Assembly: GCA_033297075.1 (NCBI GenBank)
Contig: MU858059.1
Coordinates: 372,001-436,000, forward strand
Reading direction: 5' to 3'
Length of the DNA stretch: 64,000 nt
Source of the DNA: Rhypophila decipiens
Taxonomy: Eukaryota > Ascomycota > Sordariomycetes > Sordariales > Naviculisporaceae
A program made the position numbers and the translations under genes. Shown piece after piece: positions 1 through 10,390 of this stretch; the first letter of the stretch is position 1; every line of letters begins with the position of its first letter. The notes beneath the pieces are model-generated. The model ran no database searches and was not told the DNA's origin. It was given only the letters and a program-made list of their open reading frames with translations.

Positions 1-1495
1 CATGGGCATCTTTTACGGCCTCTACCAGTCCATTGCCTTTTTTCTCACGGCAATGGTCTTTTACTACGCCGCCAAGATCCTCTCCCAGGGCTTGGTGTCC
101 ACCACAGACGTGATCCGCATCGTCAACCTGCTCTTGTTCTCCCTGGGTACAGCCGTCTCTCTGCTCGCAAATCTCCCCCAGGTAGCAGCGGCCAAGACCA
201 CAGCCCTCCAGATGCTCTACTTTGCCAACCTGTCTCACAGCGCAAGCCACGAGTCCCAGGGGGGTTCCAGGCGGGTGACCACCCCGCTGCCCATCAGGAT
301 GCATCATCTCCAGTTTGCGTACCCCAGCGCGCCAAAGACTCTTATTCTGCGAAACATAAACCTGCAAATCGACCCGGGAACATGCACCGCCATCGTTGGC
401 ACTTCAGGGTGCGGCAAGACAACAATCGGGGCTCTTTTACTCCGTTTGTACGAGCCAACAACCCCCAACAACAACTACTACCACAAGTGGTCAAGCACAC
501 CAGAGATCATCCAACCCCTGAGCTATGCAAACCTCCCCACCGTCCCAGCATCATCTTTCTCAACCCAATGTCTACGATCCCACATGGGCTACGTCCCGCA
601 ACATCCATTCCTCTTTCCCATCTCAATACGCGAAAACATCTTGTACGGTCTTGATTCGCGATCGAACGAAGAAATCCTCTCCCACGACAATGTCGAGAAC
701 GCCGCAAAACTAGCGGGAATCCACGATTTTGTTGCTTCCCTTCCGGAGGGGTATAACACGCTGGTAGGAGAAGGCGGACTCCAACTCTCGGGCGGTCAGA
801 TGCAACGGCTTAGCATTGCGCGTGCGCTGGTCAGACGGCCGAGTCTGTTGGTGCTGGACGAGCCGACTAGTGCGCTGGATGCTACTTCTGCCGAGGGGGT
901 TCGGGAGGTTATTAGGAACTTGGTTCTTGTTTCTACCGGCTGGGGAGGGGGTTTTAGATCCTGCTCGGGGCAGCAGGAAAGTGTGGACAACAGGGATATG
1001 GCCATGGCGGTGGTGGTTATCACGCATAGCAAGGAGATGATGCGGATTGCTGACCAGCTGGTGGTTGTCGAGAATGGGACGGTGGTTGAGACTGGCGTGA
1101 GGGGGTATGATGAGCTTATCTCGAGGGGTGGGAGGTTTGCTCAGCTTGTGGGGGGAGGACACTGGGCTGGCGGGTCAGATTATTCTTCGTCGTCGTCTAC
1201 TTTGGCAACTTCTCTGGCTAGGGGCATCAAGAGAAAGGCTAAGAAGAATGATAGCTGGCTTCCTTCCCCTGTTGATGAGGGGGACGAGGATTTCGAGGTT
1301 GGTGGTGAGAGGGCCCAGTCGGTTGTCTCGTCCGAGTGGTATACTTTGTACGACGATGTAGCTGCCACTACTGCGGCTGAGGTCGATGATGATGCTGTTG
1401 AGGAAGAGCAAGAGGAGGTTCGCGTCAGCCCTGGTCCTCGTCGGCAGGTCCGGTTGGTCAATGAACAGGCCTTGAAGAAGCTCGAGGGCGCTTGA
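1..1495 (+). CDS. Ste6-like ABC transporter, C-terminal half (5' partial)
   Basis: This is the end of an ABC exporter, probably the fungal Ste6/a-factor-type full transporter that exports farnesylated pheromone or similar lipopeptides at the plasma membrane. The reading frame is open at the left edge, so the first half (TMD1-NBD1 and most of TMD2) lies outside. What remains shows two hydrophobic helices of TMD2 (about visible residues 5-32 and 38-57) and then a complete nucleotide-binding domain. It has Walker A GTSGCGKTT near 133, signature LSGGQMQRL near 263, Walker B LLVLDEPTSALD near 282, and the H-loop in VVITHS near 340. Two loops are longer than usual: about 35 residues between Walker A and the Q-loop, and about 30 between the D-loop and the H-loop. 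A charged tail of about 110 residues follows the domain. The ABC exporter call is firm; the Ste6 subfamily and the substrate are inferred. Confidence 0.85.
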   Translation, partial: MGIFYGLYQSIAFFLTAMVFYYAAKILSQGLVSTTDVIRIVNLLLFSLGTAVSLLANLPQVAAAKTTALQMLYFANLSHSASHESQGGSRRVTTPLPIRMHHLQFAYPSAPKTLILRNINLQIDPGTCTAIVGTSGCGKTTIGALLLRLYEPTTPNNNYYHKWSSTPEIIQPLSYANLPTVPASSFSTQCLRSHMGYVPQHPFLFPISIRENILYGLDSRSNEEILSHDNVENAAKLAGIHDFVASLPEGYNTLVGEGGLQLSGGQMQRLSIARALVRRPSLLVLDEPTSALDATSAEGVREVIRNLVLVSTGWGGGFRSCSGQQESVDNRDMAMAVVVITHSKEMMRIADQLVVVENGTVVETGVRGYDELISRGGRFAQLVGGGHWAGGSDYSSSSSTLATSLARGIKRKAKKNDSWLPSPVDEGDEDFEVGGERAQSVVSSEWYTLYDDVAATTAAEVDDDAVEEEQEEVRVSPGPRRQVRLVNEQALKKLEGA

Positions 1496-2132
1496 GGACG
1501 CACGCACGCATACTGAACGGTTGACTGTTGAGGGTCACGTTTCTTTTCTTTTTTTCTTCTCTGTCTTTTCTTTGGGTGGCTCATTCGCAGTATCAAAAGC
1601 AAACAAGGGCCATGATCATCACTGAGTGGCACAGTCACCGAGGTGATCTTCAGGGGCTGAGGCTTGGCGCTCAGCTGCATCTCAGCTCAGGGGTTTGTTT
1701 ACTTTGTTTGCTGCGTCTTGCAACTTGGCTTTTTGGTGCATTTCAACTTTTAAGGGCTTCAACCGGCTGCATGCACGTATAACGAAGAGATTTTTTGGCG
1801 GTTAGATTAGTGCTTCAATTTGACGGCTTTTTCTTTTACCTCCTGGTATTTTTCCATTGTCCGCTCTTTCGGGAAATCCTTTGTGGATAACAGCAATGGA
1901 TCGTCCTAAAGCCAGCTAGCAGTATCACATAATGACTTGCAATCAAGTAAGCTCTTGTTCCGGAGGGTTCGTTGCTTTATCTTCCTTTTTATCAGTCTGC
2001 CCATGGCCAAGGCGGTCCTTTATGTGTTGCTGAGAATCTACACTCTTGGGAAATCTGAAAGTCTGGCAGGCGGGCACAGTCAGCAATTTCTTCCACTGGT
2101 GACTTCTTGGTAATATACTGAAAGTGTGAATC
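1496..2132. other. Intergenic, convergent 3' ends
   Basis: This is the space between the 3' end of the ABC transporter (+) and the 3' end of the AA9 gene (-). It is T-rich just after the ABC stop codon. I see no ORF, RNA gene or repeat that can be supported. Confidence 0.5.
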
Positions 2133-3136
2133 TTACCCTTCCCATATCGGGCCTCCCGGTATAATGTATTTCTGCATGTTCGCAAAGTCAGACACAGTCA
2201 AAAGACATGATCAAACACTAGTAGGGCGACTTACATCTCTGTCCTTGGGGACGTAGATGTTTATATTGATGTATGGGTCTAGATCGCAGATTCTTTGTTA
2301 GCAACTTTACTCCTCTGACAAATCCGCAGAACCGTCAAAGGAAGCCATACCATCAGCAGAATACGCCCCCGGAAACTTCATCAAATACTCATCCGGCGGG
2401 AAATCCGTCCCAGCACCGGTAACATTAAGATGCGCACACTCGGGATAAAACTGCGGCTTATTCTCAACATGAATCGACAAAATCTCATGGCGAATCATGT
2501 ACAACCCCGGACGAAGGTTCACGGGGATCGTGACAGGCCAGAGACCGGGTTCGCCATCCCAGTTCTGAAACTTCTTTTGGTACCATACGCCCTCTGCCAG
2601 GTTTGGGCCCTCGAGCAGCCCGGCCTCCCAGATCTTGAACCACCCGGCCTGGTTGACGTCTACCTCGCTGCAGTCTTTGTCTCCGCAGGCGGCGAGCCAT
2701 ACACTCATGGGTCCTACCGGGTGGAGCCAGTACCAGTATACTGCTGTGATTTTCTCGCCGGCCTGGATGGGGATGTAAGAGGGCGGTGGTGCGCCGGGGA
2801 TGTTGCAGGCTATGTGCTTGTCGGTGACGCTAAAGACGGGGTCTATGGTGTCCCATGTTCGCTGGACCATCCATGGCTGGCCGATTTGTTCCTCTGCTGG
2901 TGTGTTTGGGTCGTATCTGGTGCTGTGTCAGTTGGTGAGAGCAGCACAGTTTGTGGGAGTGGACGTGCCGACTCTTTCGTTGGGTTAGGGAGAATATGGG
3001 CAGACACGTACCCTCTGTACCAGGTCTCACCGACCGTGTAGTTCGCTAGACCGCCATGAGCGAGCACCAACACCGTCGCTGTCGGTCCGGGGAGGATCGC
3101 CAAGAACGCCAAGAGCAAAGGTACTATGACGGCCAT
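2133..3136 (-). CDS. AA9 lytic polysaccharide monooxygenase (GH61)
   Basis: This is a secreted copper enzyme that oxidatively cleaves cellulose and, in some family members, hemicellulose. The model has four exons: 3012-3136, 2351-2916, 2235-2278 and 2133-2171, giving 257 residues. Each junction is GT-AG and keeps the frame. The last two exons supply the typical AA9 ending (DPYININIYVPKDRD, then KYIIPGGPIWEG), which an unspliced reading loses at 2307. A signal peptide (residues 1-26) ends in LVLA, leaving His27 as the mature N-terminus, the first ligand of the histidine brace. The second ligand is the His of YWLHPVGP. The distal His (RHEILSIH) and the axial Tyr in QFYPEC are present. There is no CBM1 module. 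It is divergent from the CE15 gene across a 1.75 kb promoter region. The family call is firm; the substrate and C1/C4 specificity cannot be read. Confidence 0.95.
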
Positions 3137-3716
3137 GGCTGTCTCATTGTCGGGCTGGTTGTAACGGATGCTGACGGGTTGGGTTGGGGTATCGGAGGTA
3201 TATCAGGTGGGAAGCAAGGTCGAAAATCTGGGGCCGGCTGCATTGGCGAGCCTGTTCCATGTAGGGCAGACGATCGACCATACTGGATAATCTAGAAGCA
3301 TCGTGGGAGAGACAGGGCCAAGATGGACATGTCTGGGGAAAATACACGACGGAGAAAAAGAGCCTCTCGGCTGATGGGAAAGTCTTGGAATGGCCTGTCA
3401 GTATGCAGAGTCCGAGATGGGGTTTGATGTGACCTGTTGGTAGGAGAGTATGCACGGGGTACGTATATCTCGCCTCGCCCTTCATATAACTTGAATATAG
3501 ATTCATGTGTAGAAATTATCCTCATGACGCTGGCCATCTATATCGTGTATCCAAACGCCACAAGACGCAGCTTGTTCCCGTCGTCTCTGCCGGCATAGAT
3601 TGCGGAAAGTGGACGAACTGCAGACCTAGCAACTGGGATAAGCAGAACCAACACGATCGATTTCGGAGGCCTGTGATGAGGAGATGGATCGAAACCCCAT
3701 GTAGGAGAAGGACTCG

Positions 3717-3748
3717 TCACCTATTCACCTATTCACCTGTTCACCTGT
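3717..3748. repeat. 8-bp tandem repeat, four copies
   Basis: Four consecutive copies of TCACCTAT or TCACCTGT lie inside the AA9/CE15 intergenic region. It could be a simple microsatellite or a cluster of factor sites; nothing distinguishes these. Confidence 0.8.
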
Positions 3749-4799
3749 TTGACGCCCAACGGAGGAGGTGTAACGGTGAGCTTTCGCAGGTTCCACATTT
3801 TAACCTTCCGGCTCTAGATTGTTCTCTGAGTCTGATTCTTTGGGCCGATATATCCCAAGCTGAGGAAGGAGCAGAGCATCAGAACTTGTCCGCAGTATTA
3901 CCTAATACTCTGGGTCAGAATACTTCCAGAATATGACTGTTGCAGTCAACCACACCAGTGACCGATCCCAGCGACACCCTGATATTGACCCCATTTACCA
4001 GACACCCTGCAGCATTCTATCAAGAAAACGTGGATGGTAGTTTTTCCACTTATCGGAGCAGAGTAAATGTCCTTCCGTGCAAAGGAACAGCAACTTGGTT
4101 CAATTCTAGAAGGCGCGCAGCCAATCAGCGCCCCTTCCATTTCTCCAGTCGGGAGGCGACCGACCCGTGTGCCTGCATTCGGCAGTACCAAATTAACCGT
4201 CACGAATCGGCCTCGAATCTAGCGCCCGGAAATTAACAAAACTCTCGTGCGATTGCGTTTGATCAACAATGTCACGGGAAATATCCATATTACTACCAAT
4301 CTTCCTTTCAAGTATTTCCCTTGAAAAAGTCACACGGGATTGGAGATATGCACACTTGCTCTCATCCAAAGTGCCAAGTCCCAGGGCCTTGACCCCAGAT
4401 AGTCGACGACACGACTCCAAACAATGGCCCTTTCCAATATCTCAGCCTTCCATCCGGTCTATAGTATCCCTCCCAGGAAGGACCAGCCTCACATTCTTCC
4501 CGGGTAGTTCGCCGAGACAAGATGCGGGGGCCGTACAGCACTTCCCCATGAGCTATTGGACGACGGACCGTAAACAGTGGCGGGCAGAAACCAAGGGCGA
4601 TGAGCCTCACTCAATCTCGAGGCAGGGCTGCGTGGCGACCGCGCCCGCGCCCGCCTGAGCGTTGACGACGCCAGATCAACTCTACCCCACGATTAATTAC
4701 TCCCGGCAAAGCAGGCCAGCCGGAAATATCCCAGCACACGCAGGCACGGGTGCCGGCATCCCCTCACTCCCATCTGCCCGGGATGCTGTCGCGGTCGAA

Positions 4800-4806
4800 T
4801 ATAAGA
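4800..4806 (+). promoter_or_regulatory. TATA box of the CE15 gene
   Basis: TATAAGA lies about 85 bp upstream of the ATG at 4890, a plausible distance for a strongly induced fungal gene with a short 5' UTR. The assignment is by position and motif only. Confidence 0.5.
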
Positions 4807-4889
4807 TGGGCCCAGGATCGGTTCGTCAACTATAGTCGCTGTGCTTGCTCATCTACCATCCAGCCTCAAATCTGTACCGAAATCTCAAA

Positions 4890-6074
4890 ATGGTCCATCT
4901 CGCTTCTGCTCTTCTCATCGCCAGCGCGTCCGTCGCCGCCGCGGCGCCCGCCTCGGAGATCTTTGAGCGCCAGTCCTGCACCGTCGCCAACTCGTACCCG
5001 ACCGTGAGCGTCTCCAAGCTCCCGGATCCGTTCACGAGCGCCAACGGCCAAAAGATCACCACCAAGGAGCAGTTCAACTGCCGCGCCCAGGAGATCTCCA
5101 AGATGATGCAGCAGTACGAGCTCGGCACCTACCCGCCGCCTCCCGACAAGGTCGAGGGAACCCTCAGCGGCAACACCCTCACCGTCAAGATCACCGTCGG
5201 CAGCACCTCTGTGTCCTTCAACGCCGCCATCAAGAAGCCCTCCGGCAGCGGACCTTTCCCCGCCATCATCGGCATCGGTGGCGCCTCCATCCCCATCCCC
5301 GGCACCGTCGCCACCATCACCTTCCCCAACGACGACTTTGCCGCACAATCCGGCGGCTCTTCGCGCGGCCGCGGCAAGTTCTATACCCTCTTCGGCAGCT
5401 CGCACAGCGCCGGTGCGCTCACCGCCTGGGCCTGGGGTGTAGACCGTCTGGTCGATGCTCTGGAGCAGGTAGCAGACAGGTCCGGCATCGACCCCAAGCG
5501 TCTGGGCGTGACAGGCTGCAGCAGAAACGGCAAAGGAGCCTTCATCGCCGGTGCCCTCGTCAAGCGCATCGCCTTGACCATCCCACAAGAATCCGGCTCA
5601 GGAGGTGCCGCCTGCTGGCGCGTCAGCGATTCCGAGAAGAACGCAGGCAGAAACATCCAGACTGCCAACCAGATCGTCGGCGAGAACGTCTGGTTCTCGC
5701 CCCAGTTCAACCAATACACCCGCGCTACCTCGTCCATCCCCGAGGATCACCACATGCTTGCTGCCTTGACCGTGCCGCGCGGCTTGATCCCCTTTGAGAA
5801 TGATATCGATTGGCTCGGCCCTGCTTCCACGACGGCGTGCATGAAGGCTGGCCGCCTTATTTACAAGGCGTATGGCGTCCCTACTAATATGGGATTCTCG
5901 CTTACTGGTGGACACAGCCACTGCCAGTTCCCAAGTGGCCAGCAGAGCGAGCTTACTCAGTATATCAATTATTTCCTGCTTAATGGGAATACGCCCCCGT
6001 CGGCGGTCGAGAGGAGCACGTCGAGCGTCTCGGTTGATTCTTGGGCACCGTGGGCTGTTCCTTCGCTCACATGA
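4890..6074 (+). CDS. Glucuronoyl methylesterase, CE15 (Cip2-like)
   Basis: This is a secreted esterase that hydrolyses the ester between 4-O-methyl-D-glucuronic acid of glucuronoxylan and lignin alcohols, releasing lignin from hemicellulose. It is a single exon of 394 residues. The start is the ATG at 4890 (MVHLASALL), because it opens directly into a signal peptide (about residues 1-20) followed by a short propeptide ending in ERQ. The CE15 motif GCSRNGKGA carries the nucleophile Ser211. Glu234 in IPQESGSGG and His344 in GGHSHCQFP complete the triad, and their spacing (23 and 133 residues from the serine) is that of characterised CE15 enzymes. There is no CBM1, unlike T. reesei Cip2. It faces the AA9 gene head to head and the cupin gene tail to tail (about 230 bp). 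The call is firm. Confidence 0.96.
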   Translation: MVHLASALLIASASVAAAAPASEIFERQSCTVANSYPTVSVSKLPDPFTSANGQKITTKEQFNCRAQEISKMMQQYELGTYPPPPDKVEGTLSGNTLTVKITVGSTSVSFNAAIKKPSGSGPFPAIIGIGGASIPIPGTVATITFPNDDFAAQSGGSSRGRGKFYTLFGSSHSAGALTAWAWGVDRLVDALEQVADRSGIDPKRLGVTGCSRNGKGAFIAGALVKRIALTIPQESGSGGAACWRVSDSEKNAGRNIQTANQIVGENVWFSPQFNQYTRATSSIPEDHHMLAALTVPRGLIPFENDIDWLGPASTTACMKAGRLIYKAYGVPTNMGFSLTGGHSHCQFPSGQQSELTQYINYFLLNGNTPPSAVERSTSSVSVDSWAPWAVPSLT

Positions 6075-6301
6075 GCAATGAGCAATTGAGTTGTTTGAAT
6101 GGTGCGTGTTGGTTTGCTGTTGGGCTCTGAGGATGCCGCTGGGAGGCCAATGTATTTGGAAGGCGGGTCGATGTAGGCAGTATATATCGTGAAATGTAAA
6201 TATGAATGAAAAGAGCAAATAAAGCGAGTCGGTCCATGTGTCTGTCGACTGCCTTCGTTCCAGAAATGGGTTGGTGTCCAAGATGCGGATTACATGATCC
6301 G

Positions 6302-7080
6302 TCAGATATTGAACAAGGTCTTCTTCAAGAAATTGGACGAAGAAGAGGGCCCTTGCTCTGCCTTGACCTCTGCGCCGCCCCAATCAGTCAGGTGCACCTC
6401 AACGGGACTTGACCCGCTCCGGGTAACAACCCAAACGGCATCTTCCGTGTCGGATTCGTTCAGGGCCTGGTGTTCTGTCCAGGCCGGGATGAAAGCAAAG
6501 TCTCCTTTTTCGAGAGGATACCGGACTGGTTGGGGCTCTTGGATGATGCTCTCTTCCGCTTTGGGGGCTTTGCTGTCCTTGGTTCCGTTGGGTTTGGGAA
6601 CGGCAATGGCTATGGGTTCTTCGTCGTCTTTCGGGCTCGATAGGAGGATGCCGCTTCCCAAGGCGGCGTAGATTATTGCGTCTTTTTTCCGGTATAATGG
6701 TTAGTAAAGCTTCAAGATGGGTTGTGTGCTTGGTTTGACATCTGAGGTATGAAGAGAGAAAGTAAGAATATACCTTGTTCACCGTTGTGTCGTATCGTTG
6801 ATGTGGACTTGGGAGGCAGTATGAGAACCGAAGCACACATCTTGTCCGTCTTGTTGACCATTGCATCCCGAGAGATGACTTTTATTCCGGGGCGTTTGGT
6901 CTTGTCCTTCTCCACGCTGCTGCTAGGACTGCCGTTTTGTTGCTCCGTGGTGGTATCCGGAGCAACGTGTAAAGTTGGGGGGAAGACATCGCTTGCCTTG
7001 GTCACTGAGATGGACGAGGGCATGATCATGGGCAGGATCTCGGAGATTATGGGCAGTAAGGCCGCCATTCTTCCAAACAT
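6302..7080 (-). CDS. Single-domain cupin protein
   Basis: This is a small cupin-fold protein of unknown activity, predicted at 228 residues from two exons (6774-7080 and 6302-6681). The intron has GTATAT at the donor, a CTAAC branch site and AAG at the acceptor. Splicing restores the cupin core RHNGEQDAIIYAALG, followed by KGDFAFIPAWTEHQALN. The second stretch fits cupin motif 2 (G-x5-P-x-x-x-H-x3-N). Motif 1 has one clear His plus Glu/Gln candidates rather than the full HxH pair, so metal binding is plausible but unproven. The first 60 or so residues are low-complexity and could be partly non-conserved. No signal peptide is evident. Catalysis (dioxygenase, isomerase or storage) cannot be told from the sequence. 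Confidence 0.8.
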
Positions 7081-8044
7081 GTGGCCGGGATTGCTAGCGA
7101 TGCCAGGTGAACTCGGGCTTTCTGCTTGATAACGACAACTGATGTTGGTGGACTGGTTGTGATGTCTGGAGCAGAGACTCTCTGGAAGATGATATCTTGG
7201 CAGCTTCCTAGTACAATACGATTCGCCCCTGAATAATATCGACTGGCAGTTGATGTAAGCTGTCTGCTGTGAACAACCAATTTCTGCTCGGGGCTCTCAG
7301 TGTCACAGCTGTGCCGGGCGAGACCTGCCGAGACGTCAGTCTACTGCAGCCCAACAGCCCAGCCCAAATAGCTCGTGACAAATGATACCTTATTTTGCTG
7401 CGTTCGGGATTCTCCACGTCTCGGTTTGATACCCAGATGCTGTTGTGAGAAACGTCATAAAGCTCGGGTCTTGTGTGAATGCGGCCCCTCACTCGGGGTC
7501 GATCTTGTCCCGGCCCAGGGCGGATCCAGTCGTTAGGTACAATACTGTACAGTACAGACGGTACACATATAGGTATAGCAATACGTATCCGTACCGCTGA
7601 TCAAATTCAATTTAGCGGGGTTCATATGCAAATCCAGTAGGTGTACTCCGTAGCGTACATGTGTATTGTAAGTCCCTAAAGTATGGTACCGGCAAGTCAA
7701 TGGCGGGGGGTGTTGGAGGCCCCGCGCATCGGTAATCAGAGTTGCCGATGGTGCCACCGCTCCAGCCTTGTAGCTCCCGGTGCTCTTTACCAATAGCAAG
7801 ACCTCTTTCTCCAGGAACAACCCAGCAAACAATCAAGTTTGTATCCATAGATAATGGCATTTTCGCATTCACATCTAGAAATTCCTGCCATGTCATCGCC
7901 ATGAGCTAACTCCACCTCGACTGCCAGACCCGACGACGGCTAGATTAGACCAGGGACCCTTACCCCTCCACCCGTGTCCTCTGTGAATTTGTGGTATCGG
8001 AATAGCTATCAAGCACACCACAACTGCCCCAGCGATAGGTCAAG
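7081..8044. promoter_or_regulatory. Divergent promoter region, cupin / F-box genes
   Basis: About 960 bp lie between the start codons of the cupin gene (-) and the F-box gene (+). A 96-codon minus-strand ORF (7612-7902) is present, but it has no recognisable domain and I do not call it. No repeat or RNA gene was seen. Confidence 0.45.
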
Positions 8045-10118
8045 ATGGACAATCGCCAAGATGCGCGCGCCGACGAGGCCGGAATACCAGAATCGGACGA
8101 GACGGGCTTACACGAGACCTCAAATGCCCAGACCGAGAGCGAACCCCCGGCCGGCGTCGTTCCTTGTGAACACTCAAGCACCCCCTCACACATGAGCGCA
8201 TCATCATCCGTGAATTTGTCTTCGGTGCCTCCGGCTCTTGATCTACGTCCAACAACCCCGCCCAGGGGCATTCTTGAGGACTGGGGTGACGAAGAATCCT
8301 CCTCCCAGGCTGATAAGAGGAAAGGCAAAGGCAAAGAGATAGGTTTGTATTCTCATCCTTTCAACTACACCCGGATTGTGCCAGTAGCTTACACACAGTT
8401 AGCACATGACTCGGCTAAAGCAGCTGGGCAATGTCGGCTCATCTCTCTACCTCCGGAGCTTATCGACAGTATCCTCTCCTTCCTCTCGCCGATCGACCTC
8501 GCCTTCCTTTCGGCGACCTGCCGCCTGCTCTACACTCACGGGACGGGAGACCACCTGTGGCAGACAATTGTGCAAGACCATGTCCCCGGTATCCGAGTCA
8601 CCTCACCTTACCCGTTCGAGTCGTTTTACCAGTTATACAAAGCCCACGATCCCCATTGGTTCCTCCCAAAGCACAAAATATGGTTCTCGGATGGGGACCT
8701 GGCAGGTCGTCTCATCCTGACTCGCTATGACCAGCGGCGCGGGTGCATTGAGGGTTACCAGCTTGTTGCTGTAAGCAGCCGCAAGAACTCTGAGCCATGG
8801 CTCGCCGACAGCGACCTGGAGGTCATGATTCATGCCTTTGAGCCCAAGGTCAAACTCCACCTGGACAAGCCGATACTTCATCTGCCGGCGTGCCGGCGTG
8901 ACGACCGCCAGGCCGGGGAGCTTGCAAGCGTCGGGGGTATACAGTTCGTCAACCTACGCTCAGGAGGTGTTATCTCTACGCCTCTCCATCCAGACAATCA
9001 AGATGAAGCGAGCAGTGGCAGTAAGGGTGTTTCGGCAGACACAGGGACGGAGAGGCCATCCCCAAGGAACCGATTTCAGGCTGAGGTTTCGATGGAAAGC
9101 GGCACAATGGACAATGCCTACTGCAACCTGATTCTCGCTCGTCCAGTCGACCATGCCGTGGTAGCCAAAGGCTCTGCTCTCCCATTTCCGTATGGAAACA
9201 TCTGGCCGCCGCTCGTGATACCCGCACAACAGCGTGCAGTGGGATGCGGCATCCCCAACAACTCTGTGGACATGATGTCGCTGGTGAATGACAAACCAAC
9301 ATCACGACAGGAGCTCAGCGACCAGATCTTCCGGATCCGCAAGGGTCTGCACATGCGCATCCCAAGCAGCGGGCTCCTCGGGGGCAGAGAGCCCACGCTG
9401 GCGGAAGCAGCTGGCTGGGCCGAAGTGACAAACGGCGGACCAGCTGCCCTGCTGAGCATGATCCTGCCCACCCCGCTAGGCCTCAACATCGGCGAGGCCG
9501 TCTCCACATATTCCACCCTCGACCCGGCGCTGTACACGCCCACACCAGAGAAGCCCTTTCGCGGCATCTGGGTGGGCGACTACAGCGGACACGGCTGTGA
9601 ATTCCTGCTCATCCACCAGCCAGATGATACCCCGGAGAACGCATTTGACCCGGATAGCGTACAGCGAAGGGAGGACGAGTCCGACGAGCAGTTTGAGAAG
9701 CGAAAGCACGACGAGATGGTCTATCGCGGCCGTCTGGAGGCGATCAAGCTGACCGGGGACCCGAATGTTCCCAGGGGCGAGTATACGTTTGTGGCGGATG
9801 ATATTGGGGAGGGCGGCTTCGTTACTGTGGTGCAGCACGAGCCGTTTACCGGCACCCGTGTGGTCAAGAGCAAAGGTCATATTGCTCACACGGGGTTTAT
9901 CGACGGTATGTTTCCTACTCTTGTTACCGTCGTTTGGGTTCCTCAATTGTGTGACGAGTCGAAACTAACAGGTTGTTCGTGCATCCATGATAGGTCATTA
10001 TATCGAGTCCCAATTGCTGCTTATATCGCATGACCGACTGGCACAGTACTGGGTTGGCTGGCGGCATATTAGTTTTTTTGAGCGGGTCGATATTGACGAG
10101 TTTCTTGTTCCTGAATGA
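8045..10118 (+). CDS. F-box protein, FBXO31-like architecture
   Basis: This is a predicted substrate receptor of an SCF (Skp1-Cullin-F-box) ubiquitin ligase. It has two exons (8045-9905 and 9994-10118) and 661 residues. The intron starts GTATGT and ends TAG at 9993. The spliced tail (GHYIESQLLLISHDRLAQYW and on to FLVPE) continues the last domain, whereas the unspliced frame ends in junk. The N-terminal 120 residues are acidic and disordered. The F-box (SLPPELIDSILSFLSPIDLA) lies at about 132-180. A C-terminal beta-rich domain contains GIWVGDYSGHGCEFLLI near 505, resembling the FBXO31-type substrate-binding domain. An earlier acceptor at 9970 would break the frame. The F-box call is firm; the FBXO31 likeness is from the motif only. 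Confidence 0.88.
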
Positions 10119-10390
10119 GACTTCAAACACGATTAAATTGACAAGTAGATATCCAGGGATAGAACTATTAGCAGGTATACATGAAATAAGAGCACTAGAA
10201 CTAGGAATACAAGTTCAACGCTTGCTATGTAACATGGTACGACAACATGCCCACGCCCAGTAACAAGCGGGATGGCTCCGATGCAAAAATAAATAATAAA
10301 AGAAATCCAAAGGAAATGTATCCAAGATTGAGCAATTAGGTAGGCAAGGTAGCTTTGCCCCCTTTTTCATTTTCTCGACTTTTCCGTCCA

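Larger units (their letters stand above)
3137..4889. promoter_or_regulatory. Shared divergent upstream region of AA9 and CE15 genes
   Basis: These 1.75 kb separate the AA9 start codon (-) from the CE15 start codon (+), so both promoters must lie here. A TATAAGA box sits at 4800-4806, about 85 bp before the CE15 ATG. For the AA9 side only a weak TATA-like run is visible near 3485-3495. A short direct repeat occurs at 3717-3748. No supported ORF was found on either strand. Confidence 0.5.

Noticed and set aside
5381..5588. Long minus-strand ORFs opposite the CE15 gene and opposite other GC-rich genes
   Set aside because: They are shadows of the codon bias of the real gene on the other strand, with no domains.
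7612..7902. Minus-strand ORF of 96 codons ahead of the F-box gene
   Set aside because: The first 60 residues look protein-like, but there is no homology I can name, no splice support, and it lies where the F-box promoter must be.
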